Of a DNA stretch of 64,000 nucleotides, positions 1-7,914 are shown piece after piece. Under the pieces are notes generated by a model. The model did not search any database, was not told the origin of the DNA, and saw nothing but the letters and a program-made list of their open reading frames with translations. Both the position numbers and the translations under genes were made by a program. This DNA comes from REEB481 sp964586595 (GTDB lineage Bacteria > Bacteroidota > Bacteroidia > NS11-12g > UBA955), in NCBI GenBank assembly GCA_964586595.1, contig CAZPHB010000005.1, positions 1 through 64,000 on the forward strand. The letters are read 5' to 3'. Positions within the stretch are counted from its first letter, which is position 1; each line of letters starts with the position of its first letter.

Positions 1-2442
1 CTGGGTAAGGGTAAACTCACCACCGGAAGGCGCAGGACGCACATTCATGTTGAAGGTTTGGGTATCATTCAGCTTATAGTCATCCGGAACATCAATGAAT
101 ACCTGCAGTTTCACCTGACCGGGTATCAGGCGCACCGGAGTCTGGAATGTGTATGTAGAGCTGCTTCCTGCAAGCATTTTGGTGCTTACCGTTTCTGTAA
201 CCTTAGGCATGTTGTTGATGCGGTAGGAAACATTGAAGTCATACGCAGTATCTACAAAGTTGTTCTTGATGGTGATGCTTGGCTTCTCAGAGAAGTTAGA
301 GCAAGGGTTGCTGCCCGCGTTCCAGGATACGCCGGTAGCCTGAAGGTCGGTAAAGCGCTCCAAACAGCCGCGGTCAGAAACTCCGGGGTTGCGCACGGCA
401 TTCACCAGATCGCGACCGGTAAAGGTTGGCATGCTGTTGTTGCACTTCCAGGCATTGGGTTTGTAATCGTTGGCAGCAATATTGTTGAACAAGGGGTTGA
501 TGAACAGGTTATTGTTGGTTTTGCCAATGGGCGCAAAACCGGTATTCATCACTGGATTCACTGTGCCGATGATGCCGGGCCATGTTGCGCTGTATCCGCC
601 TGCCACAGGGCTGAAGTAAAGGTAGGTAGAGGTATTGGCGCAGTGGAATACGTTGTAGTCAACTTCAGCATAGCCGGCAAGGTCGCCATACAGGTAACAC
701 ATGTAGTTGTAGTAATCTGCTGAAGTTTGGCGAATGATGTTGCCGCGGATTTTCCAGGGACCGCTGGTAGAATATCCACCTATGTACATACCCAAATGGT
801 AGGTATAGTAATATGGGGAAGTATAGTTGAAGTCAAGGGTGTTGTTGTCGATGGTATTGTTGCCGCCGTTGCTGTAGTTATAGGCATACAGCGCATAGTG
901 GTAGTAATAAACCCGCTGCTTCGCCAGCAAATTGCTTTCAAACTGGGTATTGGTTGGGTAGTACAAATAGTAGCTGTACACATAGGAATAGTAATCCGTA
1001 CCATTGCCAATCAGGCTGTTGCGGCTGATCAGCACGTTGGTAGGATAGTACATGTACATACAGTAGAATCCGTAATAAGAGGTAGAGGTTGTGATGGCAA
1101 TATTGTTCAGCTGCTGGTTTCCGCTCAGGGTTCCACCGGTTGCATACATGTAGTAAATGCCGTACCAGTAAGAGTTCAGCGTATTGTTTCTGATGATGTT
1201 GTCATCTACGCGACAGCGCTGTGAGTAATAGTTGTAAATTCCATAGCTGGTGCTGGTAGATCCGGTGCGGTTGTTTTGAATGATGTTGCCGGAAATACGG
1301 GTGTCGTAGTTGTAGTAATTGTACATCCCGTAGAAATAGTAATAGGTCTTCAGGTTGTACAGCTCGTTATTGCTTACTTCGGCCAGGTTGGTGGAATTTC
1401 CATACAGGTAGTAGGTGTAAATTCCTAGAATGTAATGATAGGCACTGTTTTCACTGGAATTGTTCCAGGGGAGGTCGTGGATTTTGTTGCCGTTTACCTG
1501 GATGCTGCGGTTGCTTCCGTAAGAATTTTCCGCCCTGATTCCGTAAATGGTGGTTGATGGCGATGCAGTTCCGGCATTCACCCTTGAAATGTCGTTGTTG
1601 ACAATTCTGCTTCCATTGGAATAATAGGAAAGGATTCCATACAAATAGAAGTTCTGGATGGTGTTGTCGGTAAATGTGTTGTTGGATGGAGTACTTGAAT
1701 ACAGGCTGGTGCTGTTCAATTCGCTGATGCCAATAGTTGGGCCGGGGCTACTTGTATTGGTGGTGCGCATCAGACATTTCCTGATGGTATCGTATGAACC
1801 ATTGTGTCCTGCAGATGATGTGTAGGAGTTAGAGGTTACCGATGCACTGAACACTATATAGGCAGAAGTATTGGTTGCTCCGTTGCTTGCCACAGCAGTG
1901 GTGCAGTTGGAAAACTCAATGGTACAGCCATCAAACAGGTTGTAGTTGGCCTGGTTGTAGAACCATACACCCCAGGGTGCTGTAGTTCCGGTGTTCCGGA
2001 TTACCAGATTATTGAAGCGGAACCAGTCGGCACCGTTCATGGCAATAACTGCCTTATTCGCAGAAGTGCTGGTGCTGCTGTACGCCACAAAATAACCTCC
2101 GCCGTTGATGGTGATGGTGTTGGTGGACGATGAGCCGGTAACTGCCGGGAATGTAACAGGAACAGATTCAGTCAGGCTGCTCAGTACATTCACCGTAACT
2201 GCTCCGGAAATGCCGGCACCACCGAACAGCGGTCCGCCGTCTGCGCGGGTTACGTTCTGCAGTGCCTGTGTCAGTGACAGCCAGTTGGTGAAGTTCGTGG
2301 AACTGGCAGCAGCTCCTGAGTTGATGGTGTAGGTGCCCGACATCTGCGCAAAAGCACCAGATGCGGTACACACCGTGGCAATCAGGCCCAGCCGTCGCAG
2401 CCAGTTGCCTGATCCCGATTTGTTTAGGAAACGTGTGATCAT
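1..2442 (-). CDS. Secreted tyrosine-rich parallel beta-helix protein (3' end outside window)
   Basis: The frame is open from an ATG at 2442 to the window edge (814 codons, no stop), so the C-terminus is missing. The N-terminus is basic, then hydrophobic, and ends in GAFAQ, a typical Sec signal peptide. The mature part is rich in Asn, Ser, Thr and Gly with recurring turns such as GNIIQNN, DDNIIRNN and DNNTLDF, the pattern of right-handed beta-helix (NosD or pectate-lyase-like) repeats. I count about 82 tyrosines, 61 of them in the 280 codons spanning 601-1440, in clusters such as YGIYYMY and YYSYVYSYYLYY. The part nearest the edge looks like a CARDB or Ig-like adhesion domain. A T9SS sorting domain probably lies beyond the window (inference). 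Substrate and function are unknown. Confidence 0.85.
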   Translation of the reverse strand, partial: MITRFLNKSGSGNWLRRLGLIATVCTASGAFAQMSGTYTINSGAAASSTNFTNWLSLTQALQNVTRADGGPLFGGAGISGAVTVNVLSSLTESVPVTFPAVTGSSSTNTITINGGGYFVAYSSTSTSANKAVIAMNGADWFRFNNLVIRNTGTTAPWGVWFYNQANYNLFDGCTIEFSNCTTAVASNGATNTSAYIVFSASVTSNSYTSSAGHNGSYDTIRKCLMRTTNTSSPGPTIGISELNSTSLYSSTPSNNTFTDNTIQNFYLYGILSYYSNGSRIVNNDISRVNAGTASPSTTIYGIRAENSYGSNRSIQVNGNKIHDLPWNNSSENSAYHYILGIYTYYLYGNSTNLAEVSNNELYNLKTYYYFYGMYNYYNYDTRISGNIIQNNRTGSTSTSYGIYNYYSQRCRVDDNIIRNNTLNSYWYGIYYMYATGGTLSGNQQLNNIAITTSTSYYGFYCMYMYYPTNVLISRNSLIGNGTDYYSYVYSYYLYYPTNTQFESNLLAKQRVYYYHYALYAYNYSNGGNNTIDNNTLDFNYTSPYYYTYHLGMYIGGYSTSGPWKIRGNIIRQTSADYYNYMCYLYGDLAGYAEVDYNVFHCANTSTYLYFSPVAGGYSATWPGIIGTVNPVMNTGFAPIGKTNNNLFINPLFNNIAANDYKPNAWKCNNSMPTFTGRDLVNAVRNPGVSDRGCLERFTDLQATGVSWNAGSNPCSNFSEKPSITIKNNFVDTAYDFNVSYRINNMPKVTETVSTKMLAGSSSTYTFQTPVRLIPGQVKLQVFIDVPDDYKLNDTQTFNMNVRPAPSGGEFTLTQ

Positions 2443-2557
2443 ATTGAGTGTTTGTGTTGGTTTGTGTTGAAGCCGGAAAGTTAAAAGGGGGGGTAAATCC
2501 GAAAACTGATGAAAATCATACGTGAACTTTCTGTTCTTCAAAAAATAAAACATAAAA

Positions 2558-2572
2558 CATTGATAATCAATG
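2558..2572 (-). terminator. Possible weak terminator after comEC
   Basis: A 15-base palindrome (CATTGAT, one base, ATCAATG) is followed on the minus strand by a T-rich run from 2557 downwards. It lies between the comEC stop and the start of the beta-helix gene. The stem is AT-rich and short, so termination is only suggested. The rest of 2443-2690 holds the leader of the beta-helix gene, including TAACTTTC near 2480, a possible -7 box. Confidence 0.3.
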
Positions 2573-2690
2573 GTTTATACGTGATTTGTGCGACTCCTTC
2601 CTTCCTTTGGGTGCCGCGCTTATGACATTGCCGTTACAATTAATTTGCAACCACCGGACGTCATTGCGTCTAAACAGGCTTCCGCAATGC

Positions 2691-4682
2691 TCAGCGAACC
2701 GTCAACGCATGCGGTATGCGCTCAAAACTTTGTTGGGTGTTACGGTACAGCCGGATGTTTCCCGATTTGTTGTGCTCAGGCAAGTGTTCGGGCCGGCCGG
2801 GCCGGTTCCAAACAGAAATTCCCGCTTTACCGGGAATAGGCATGCCGCTGGTACGGATATTCCAGGTTCCATCGGCCCGGGCAATGACGCTGATGTTCCA
2901 CCAGACAGGTTGAGCGGAACATTGAATCCGTTCGGGCTTTATTTGGTATCGTTCACAATAGGCCAATACCCTCTTGTGTTTGAGGTTGCTTGTGTCATTA
3001 CTCAGCAATACGGCTTCACGCCCTTGGCGAAAAAGCAGACTCCACAATCCTTGCGCCTTGGTATAAATAATGTCGCGTTCCGACAATCGCTCGCGCAAGA
3101 TCCGGGTGCTGCGCATGCCGGTAAAGAGCAGCAAGGCACTTAAAAAGAGCCAAGGTCTGGCAGTGGTTTTGTGCCAGTACCAGGCGCCTGCGCAAAGCGC
3201 CGTGCACAGGACGAAGGCTTCCATGCCGCTGACGTGCCACGAGGTTATTAGTGCATTGGGCCAGCGCCCGATCCACAATGCAGCATCCAGAAGCAAAGCG
3301 GTGGTCGCGCCAGTACAAAGTTGTATCAGGCTGCCCAGGCATGGAACCATACTGCCGGGAAGAAACAAGAGCCCCCCGAAAAGGGCAACCGTGCTTAATG
3401 GAATAATCAGCAGGTTGCCAATCAGGAAATAAGGCGCAAATTGGTGGAAGAAGTAAAGGCTCACCGGCAGGGTACCCAATTGCGCTGCCAGGGAAACAGA
3501 CACTAAATTCCATATAGACTTGGGAAGTTTCCGCCTGGGTTGCAGCCGCTCAAAAATGGGTTGAAACATCAAGATTCCCGCGACAGCGGTGAATGATAAA
3601 AGAAAGCCTGCGTCCAGCAGCCAACGCGGTTCCCAAATCAACAGCAAAAAGGCTGTGGCGCAAAGGTTGTTGGCCATGCCCGAACGCCGTTTCAACCCTT
3701 TTCCCAGCAACATCACGCTGCACATCAATGCCGCCCTGCTTACCGATGCGGAAAACCCACTGATGCAGGCATACGTCCAGATGCATCCCGCGATGAAGGT
3801 AAATGTTGCATAAGTGGGAATTCGCCAGGGAATCGCACCGATCATCCACATCAATGCACTGTAAATGAGGGCAATATGCATTCCTGAAACGGCAAGTACA
3901 TGCAGGGTTCCTGTATTCTTGAATGCTTCCAGATCCTGAGGTTCGATGTTGCTGCGCAGGCCAATCAACAACGACGACAACACCGCGGCTATGCGCGGAC
4001 TGAAATGTGCGGTGAGTTGTTCACCCGTCCATGTGGCTGCATGATGGGAAATTGCCATGATCGGGTTGCCTTCATTTCCCCGCCATCGTATCTGTTTTGG
4101 TGTGGTAAAAATGCGCCTGTTGATGCCCCTAACCCGCAACATGGCCGCATAATCAAATTGTTCCGGATAAGTTGCGCCGGGGATGGGCTGTAATGTGCCG
4201 CCTACTTCAAGCAGGTCGCCATAGTTCCATTCCTGTGCGGCACTGGTGCTGTCTTCCTTGATGTAGAGCAACAATTTTCCACTGGCCCTTCTTACGGTGT
4301 TGTTATCGGCAAGTTCCCGCACCAACGCGGTGGCTTTCCAATATCCCGGTTTTTGGACTGGTGGCTCTGTAAGCTGCAGCAAAAACTTCTGCGCTTCGGG
4401 AAATCTGGAATGATGGTCAGGCTTATGGATGGGGTCTTTCCCAACCGAAAGGCCCAAGCCCATCATGAACAGGCAGCAATGGCTCAGGAAATCGGGGACT
4501 TTGAGCCGTTTCAAGATCAGGTACAGGCTTAAGCCTGCGCCGCTTAGGTTCAGCAGGAACAAAACAGGCAACATCCACGCCTCCGAAGAGTGGCTGGTGT
4601 CCAACAACTGCAAGCCTGTAAAAATGCCCGTAGCAAAGGGCAACAGCAGGCGCAGGAAGGGCGCTGCGTGAATAAACGTCAA
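2691..4682 (-). CDS. comEC: ComEC/Rec2-type DNA uptake channel
   Basis: This 663-residue polytopic membrane protein matches the ComEC/Rec2 family, the inner-membrane channel that passes single-stranded DNA during transformation. An N-terminal DUF4131-like region (about 1-200) is followed by the Competence domain, with the characteristic HVLAVSGMHIALIYS stretch (about residues 245-260), and by repeated hydrophobic helices to about residue 510. The short C-terminus lacks the metallo-beta-lactamase domain of longer ComEC proteins, as is usual in Bacteroidota. The start is a TTG one base after the stop of the proline-rich gene, and no ATG lies near the N-terminus, so the two genes are probably cotranscribed. 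Many Bacteroidota carry comEC without known competence. Confidence 0.9.
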   Translation of the reverse strand: MTFIHAAPFLRLLLPFATGIFTGLQLLDTSHSSEAWMLPVLFLLNLSGAGLSLYLILKRLKVPDFLSHCCLFMMGLGLSVGKDPIHKPDHHSRFPEAQKFLLQLTEPPVQKPGYWKATALVRELADNNTVRRASGKLLLYIKEDSTSAAQEWNYGDLLEVGGTLQPIPGATYPEQFDYAAMLRVRGINRRIFTTPKQIRWRGNEGNPIMAISHHAATWTGEQLTAHFSPRIAAVLSSLLIGLRSNIEPQDLEAFKNTGTLHVLAVSGMHIALIYSALMWMIGAIPWRIPTYATFTFIAGCIWTYACISGFSASVSRAALMCSVMLLGKGLKRRSGMANNLCATAFLLLIWEPRWLLDAGFLLSFTAVAGILMFQPIFERLQPRRKLPKSIWNLVSVSLAAQLGTLPVSLYFFHQFAPYFLIGNLLIIPLSTVALFGGLLFLPGSMVPCLGSLIQLCTGATTALLLDAALWIGRWPNALITSWHVSGMEAFVLCTALCAGAWYWHKTTARPWLFLSALLLFTGMRSTRILRERLSERDIIYTKAQGLWSLLFRQGREAVLLSNDTSNLKHKRVLAYCERYQIKPERIQCSAQPVWWNISVIARADGTWNIRTSGMPIPGKAGISVWNRPGRPEHLPEHNKSGNIRLYRNTQQSFERIPHALTVR

Positions 4683-4683
4683 C

Positions 4684-5619
4684 TCAGGCGCATACTTTCA
4701 CAATAGACTGCTTCAGCTGATCTGCACTGTCTGTTTGCTTCTCCCACCCAAGGCGAATGAAGTGTTCCCTGTAAATGCTCAGGGCTTCTTCAGTATGTGC
4801 AGCCCTGTTTACCTGTTGGCAGAAACGCTGCCATTCATCGTCTTTTCCGGAGAACAAACGGTTGATGAACTCAATGCGCTTCACCAGCGCTAATGACTTA
4901 TGCAGGTCGCGGGAGGCGGTCGGAGCAGCTGCCGGCGGGGTAGCGGGCGGAACCGGAGTTGTTTCGCTTTTGGGCGGCAATACGGGTTCAGCTGGTGCTT
5001 CCGGCAGGACTTCAGGCTTTGGTGCCGGCGGAATTTGTGGCGTTGGTATTGCTTCCGGAGCGGGCGGCAATATTGGTTCGGCAGGTGCTTCCGGCAGGAC
5101 TTCAGTTTTTGGGGCCGGTGGAATGGACGGCGTTGGTATTGCTTCTGGTGCGGGCGGCAGCGCAGGTTCGGCGGGCAGCTCAGGCAGGATTTCAGGTTCC
5201 CGGGCCGGTGGAACTTCCTGAACAGGAATGGATTCAGGAACAGGAGGTAAAACCGGTTCAGGTTTTGAATCTGCTTTGAAATCAGGAGTGGCTGTTTCCG
5301 CAGGCGGCACAGGGACTTCGGATTCCATCAGGGCTGCTTCAATATCCAGATCAGGAATGGGATTGCTCCAGTCTGTATGGTTGGGTTGCAGGTTGGATGC
5401 AGGTGCCCAGGGCTGTTCCTGCGGTGTTAGCGGCGCATTTGTTTCCAAAGCCGCCGCTGCTTCAACCTCGGGTGTTTCGCTCAGCTGGTCGGAAAGCAGG
5501 TACAGGGTTGCCGCCAATTGCTTCAGTTTTTCTTTACTGTTCAAAAAAGGTGGAGATATTCTTCCCAATTCCCCGAGCAATTGTTCAATTTTCGCTGACT
5601 CGTTTCCCTCGTGCTGCAT
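4684..5619 (-). CDS. Proline-rich repeat protein of unknown function
   Basis: I do not recognise a named family. From the ATG at 5619 the product has 311 residues: an acidic helical N-terminal part (about 1-50), a long Pro/Ala/Glu-rich middle containing a 30-residue repeat (PPAPEAIPTPQIPPAPK type), and a folded-looking C-terminal domain of about 75 residues (from KSLALVKRIEFINRLF) with alternating aromatic and basic residues. That end resembles C-terminal domains of Bacteroidota hypothetical proteins with motifs like FIxxLFxGD. There is no signal peptide from this start; a longer TTG start at 5649 would overlap the divergent promoter region. The gene sits directly upstream of comEC with one base between them. 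Confidence 0.75.
   Translation of the reverse strand: MQHEGNESAKIEQLLGELGRISPPFLNSKEKLKQLAATLYLLSDQLSETPEVEAAAALETNAPLTPQEQPWAPASNLQPNHTDWSNPIPDLDIEAALMESEVPVPPAETATPDFKADSKPEPVLPPVPESIPVQEVPPAREPEILPELPAEPALPPAPEAIPTPSIPPAPKTEVLPEAPAEPILPPAPEAIPTPQIPPAPKPEVLPEAPAEPVLPPKSETTPVPPATPPAAAPTASRDLHKSLALVKRIEFINRLFSGKDDEWQRFCQQVNRAAHTEEALSIYREHFIRLGWEKQTDSADQLKQSIVKVCA
4972..5241. repeat. Tandem 90-bp repeat inside the proline-rich gene
   Basis: The plus-strand string GGGCGGCAA/G recurs at 4972, 5062 and 5152, exactly 90 bases apart, with the flanking sequence also conserved. A decayed fourth copy starts near 5242. Each unit encodes 30 residues of Pro/Ala/Glu-rich sequence, so the copy number can change without breaking the frame. 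Confidence 0.85.
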
Positions 5620-5669
5620 AACTGTGAAACAACACAAAGAAACGAACAAAGAAGCGACAATAGAAAACC

Positions 5670-6121
5670 ATGAGCGATTTTACCCTTATCTACGGATGTA
5701 TGTTTGCCGGGAAGAGCACCCGACTGATTGAATTTTATCAGGAATACCAATACGATCCTTCCCAAAAAATTGTGGTGAAACCGCTCTTGGATAATCGCTA
5801 TAACGCCCGCGGCGTGAGCACACATTCAGGCTTGTCTATTCCCGCCCAAAGGGTCATCAAGCCTGAAGAAATTTCCGGTCTTACCTCGGAAATGACCAAA
5901 GCGGTTTTTATTGATGAGATTCAGTTCTTCAATGTAGAAATCCTTTCCACCGTAAATTACTTGCTCTCCTTGGGTATTGAAGTGTACGGAGCGGGGTTGG
6001 ATCGCGATTATCTGGGCCGTGACTTTGGCCACATGCCAGCACTCAAGGCCTTGGCACGCCACCGGATTCAGGTGTTTGCCAGGTGTTTTCAATGCGGGGC
6101 CAAGGCCGATAGAACCTATCG
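5670..6121 (+). CDS. tdk: Thymidine kinase, type II (3' end lost in assembly gap)
   Basis: The enzyme phosphorylates thymidine to dTMP in the salvage pathway. About 150 codons are present: the P-loop GCMFAGKST at residues 9-17, the Walker B-like VFIDEIQFF near residue 80, the lasso-side segment GAGLDRDYLGRDF, and the first CxxC (RCFQCGAKADRTYR) of the zinc site just before the run of N. The family is usually 190-200 residues, so the missing end would fit in a gap of about the nominal size. The start ATG lies 50 bases from the divergent proline-rich gene. Frames that appear to continue past the gap are artefacts. Confidence 0.93.
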
Positions 6122-6221
6122 NNNNNNNNNNNNNNNNNNNNNNNNNNNNNNNNNNNNNNNNNNNNNNNNNNNNNNNNNNNNNNNNNNNNNNNNNNNNNNN
6201 NNNNNNNNNNNNNNNNNNNNN
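6122..6221. other. Assembly gap (100 N)
   Basis: Exactly 100 undetermined bases, the usual placeholder for a scaffold join of unknown length. It removes the 3' end of the thymidine kinase gene. The real gap may be longer or shorter, so adjacency of tdk and the NifU-type gene is not proven by sequence. Confidence 0.98.
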
Positions 6222-6238
6222 GAATACAGGTTCGCGGT

Positions 6239-6487
6239 TCAATGTTTCACCGCTGAAATACTGCCCAACTCCGGTATGCTGCGTCGCAATGTTTCTTCGA
6301 TGCCGGCCTTCATGGTCATGTCGCTCATGGCGCAGCTTCCACAGGCACCGGTAAGGCGCAAAACCACCGAAAGGTCCGGCCCCAATTCAAGCAATTCCAC
6401 GTCGCCACCATCGGCATGCAGGTAAGGCCTGATGGTATCCAGTGCTTCGTTGATGCGCTTGCTGATCTCGCTTTCGTTGGCGTTCAT
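6239..6487 (-). CDS. NifU-type C-terminal domain protein (Fe-S cluster scaffold or carrier)
   Basis: An 82-residue single-domain protein of the NifU C-terminal (Nfu) family, which carries Fe-S clusters to apoproteins. The family signature is clear: YLHADGGDVELL in the first half and the cluster-binding CGSC in TGACGSCAMSDMT, followed by the helix KAGIEETLRRSIPE. It starts 15 bases after the stop of mrp, on the same strand. This pairing with an Mrp/ApbC ATPase is common in Bacteroidota and suggests a shared role in Fe-S assembly. Confidence 0.92.
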   Translation of the reverse strand: MNANESEISKRINEALDTIRPYLHADGGDVELLELGPDLSVVLRLTGACGSCAMSDMTMKAGIEETLRRSIPELGSISAVKH

Positions 6488-6502
6488 GCTTGTGTTACAA
6501 AA

Positions 6503-7552
6503 CTAGGATTTTTCTGTGTTGTTCAGAATGCTCACGTAACGCGCCACATTGCCCGCCAGTTCCAGATAAAAAGCAAAGGCCGGATGTTCGGGTACAAAAC
6601 GCGCGGATTGGGATCCTTGCTCAAACAGTGGAATCTGCATCAACAGTGGCACGGAACCTTCTTCAGCAAGTAGTTTTCCACCTTCTGTTCCAAACAGGTA
6701 GTACCGTTTTTCGGGGGCTTCGGGCGGACTGAACCACGACATGTTTTCAACAACTCCCAATACGGTTTTCTCAATTCCCGGTACCCGGAACATGGCCATG
6801 GCGCGGCGCGCGTCGGCAAATGCCAGTTCGTGTGGTGTGGTGACCATGATCACGCAGGTAAGCGGAACCTGTTGAACGAGGGTGAGCTGCGCATCGCCGG
6901 TGCCGGGAGGCAAATCCACAATCAGATAATCGAGCTCGCCCCAATCGGTGTCCTGAACCATTTGCCGGATGGCTGATGAGATCATCGGGCCGCGCCAAAC
7001 GATGGCTTGCTTGGGGTCTGCCAAAAAACCGATGCTCATCAGTTTGATGCCATCCTGTACATGCGGTACCATGATGCTTCGTCCTTCCACATCGCGCATT
7101 TCCGGGGCTTCCTGAATGCCAAAAAGGGTAGGAACGGATGGGCCGTAAATGTCGGCATCGAGCAGGCCGGTTTTTGCACCGCTGCGCGCCAAAGCCGTTG
7201 CCAGATTTGCCGCCACACTTGACTTACCCACACCTCCTTTGCCGGAAGCAACGGCAATGATGTTTTTCACTCCGGGTAAAATGCCGTTCGCAGGCCTGTT
7301 GTTGCGGGTTTCGCTGCTCATCAGGATGTTGACCGTGCGCGCCTCAGGAACCATCAGCCGGATGGCATTCCGGCAAGCCTGTTCAATCAGGTCTTTCATC
7401 GGACAGGCCGGAGTGGTCAGCATCACAGTGAACGAAATGGCTTCGCCCTGAATGTTCAGGTCACGGATCATACCCAGCGTCACCAGGTCTTTCTTCAAAT
7501 CCGGATCATCTACCTGCCCCAGGGCATGCAATACTTGCGCTTCGGTGATCAT
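6503..7552 (-). CDS. mrp: Mrp/NBP35-family ATP-binding Fe-S carrier
   Basis: A 349-residue P-loop ATPase of the Mrp/ApbC family, which loads Fe-S clusters onto target proteins. An N-terminal MIP18/DUF59 domain (about 1-80) precedes the deviant Walker A GKGGVGKSS (near residue 110) and the motif DADIYGPSVPTLFG. The DLPPGTGDAQL segment is intact. The C-terminal CxxC that holds the bridging cluster in enterobacterial Mrp is absent: after VVENMSWF comes SPPEAPEKRYYLFG. I believe this is the usual form in Bacteroidota. The ATG overlaps the stop of the DUF6787 gene (ATGA), so translation is probably coupled. Confidence 0.93.
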   Translation of the reverse strand: MITEAQVLHALGQVDDPDLKKDLVTLGMIRDLNIQGEAISFTVMLTTPACPMKDLIEQACRNAIRLMVPEARTVNILMSSETRNNRPANGILPGVKNIIAVASGKGGVGKSSVAANLATALARSGAKTGLLDADIYGPSVPTLFGIQEAPEMRDVEGRSIMVPHVQDGIKLMSIGFLADPKQAIVWRGPMISSAIRQMVQDTDWGELDYLIVDLPPGTGDAQLTLVQQVPLTCVIMVTTPHELAFADARRAMAMFRVPGIEKTVLGVVENMSWFSPPEAPEKRYYLFGTEGGKLLAEEGSVPLLMQIPLFEQGSQSARFVPEHPAFAFYLELAGNVARYVSILNNTEKS

Positions 7553-7914
7553 GTTGTTTTTTTTCTGAAAGGTTTGGCCAGGCGTTGGAAGAATCTTTTT
7601 TCAAATTCCCAGAAGAAGCGAAACTGACCGAACAGGTAACCGTACATCAGCAACATCAGGTTATACACCGGAAGGATGATCCAGTAATAGCTGTAGGTGA
7701 ACCATTGGCTGTGGGCCCATTCGAAATTGGACTTCAGCAAGCGACGCAACCCCACAACGCTGCTTCCCGTAAGGGCAAATACCAAAAGAATGATCCATAC
7801 CTGACGGGTAGAACCTACATTCCACCGTTTCCTGAGTTTTTCTGTGAATGACAATGTTGTTTTTTTATCAGCGTAAAAGGTAAATTTTCCCAACTTGTTG
7901 TTTGAATGAAGCAT
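7549..7914 (-). CDS. DUF6787-family small membrane protein
   Basis: The core, from LSFTEKLRKRWNV onward, shows two predicted membrane helices (WIILLVFALTGSSVVGL and WIILPVYNLMLLMYG) and the terminal GQFRFFWEFEKRFF, which I associate with the Bacteroidota DUF6787 family. The function is unknown. The ATG at 7914 gives 121 residues and overlaps the 3' end of porU2 by 47 bases. A TTG at 7854, just before the conserved core, would give 101 residues and no overlap, and is a real alternative. The stop overlaps the mrp start, which places the gene in the porU2-to-nifU operon. Confidence 0.75.
   Translation of the reverse strand: MLHSNNKLGKFTFYADKKTTLSFTEKLRKRWNVGSTRQVWIILLVFALTGSSVVGLRRLLKSNFEWAHSQWFTYSYYWIILPVYNLMLLMYGYLFGQFRFFWEFEKRFFQRLAKPFRKKTT

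Noticed and set aside
58..1224. Plus-strand open frames of 221 and 165 codons
   Set aside because: They share codon boundaries with the minus-strand beta-helix gene. Tyr codons (TAC/TAT) read as GTA/ATA on the other strand, giving long stop-free but compositionally odd (Val/Ile-rich) frames. The minus frame has a signal peptide and repeats.
5670..6425. Thymidine kinase frame continuing through the N block
   Set aside because: The frame past the gap does not resemble thymidine kinase and overlaps the NifU-type gene on the other strand. It stays open only because N cannot encode a stop.
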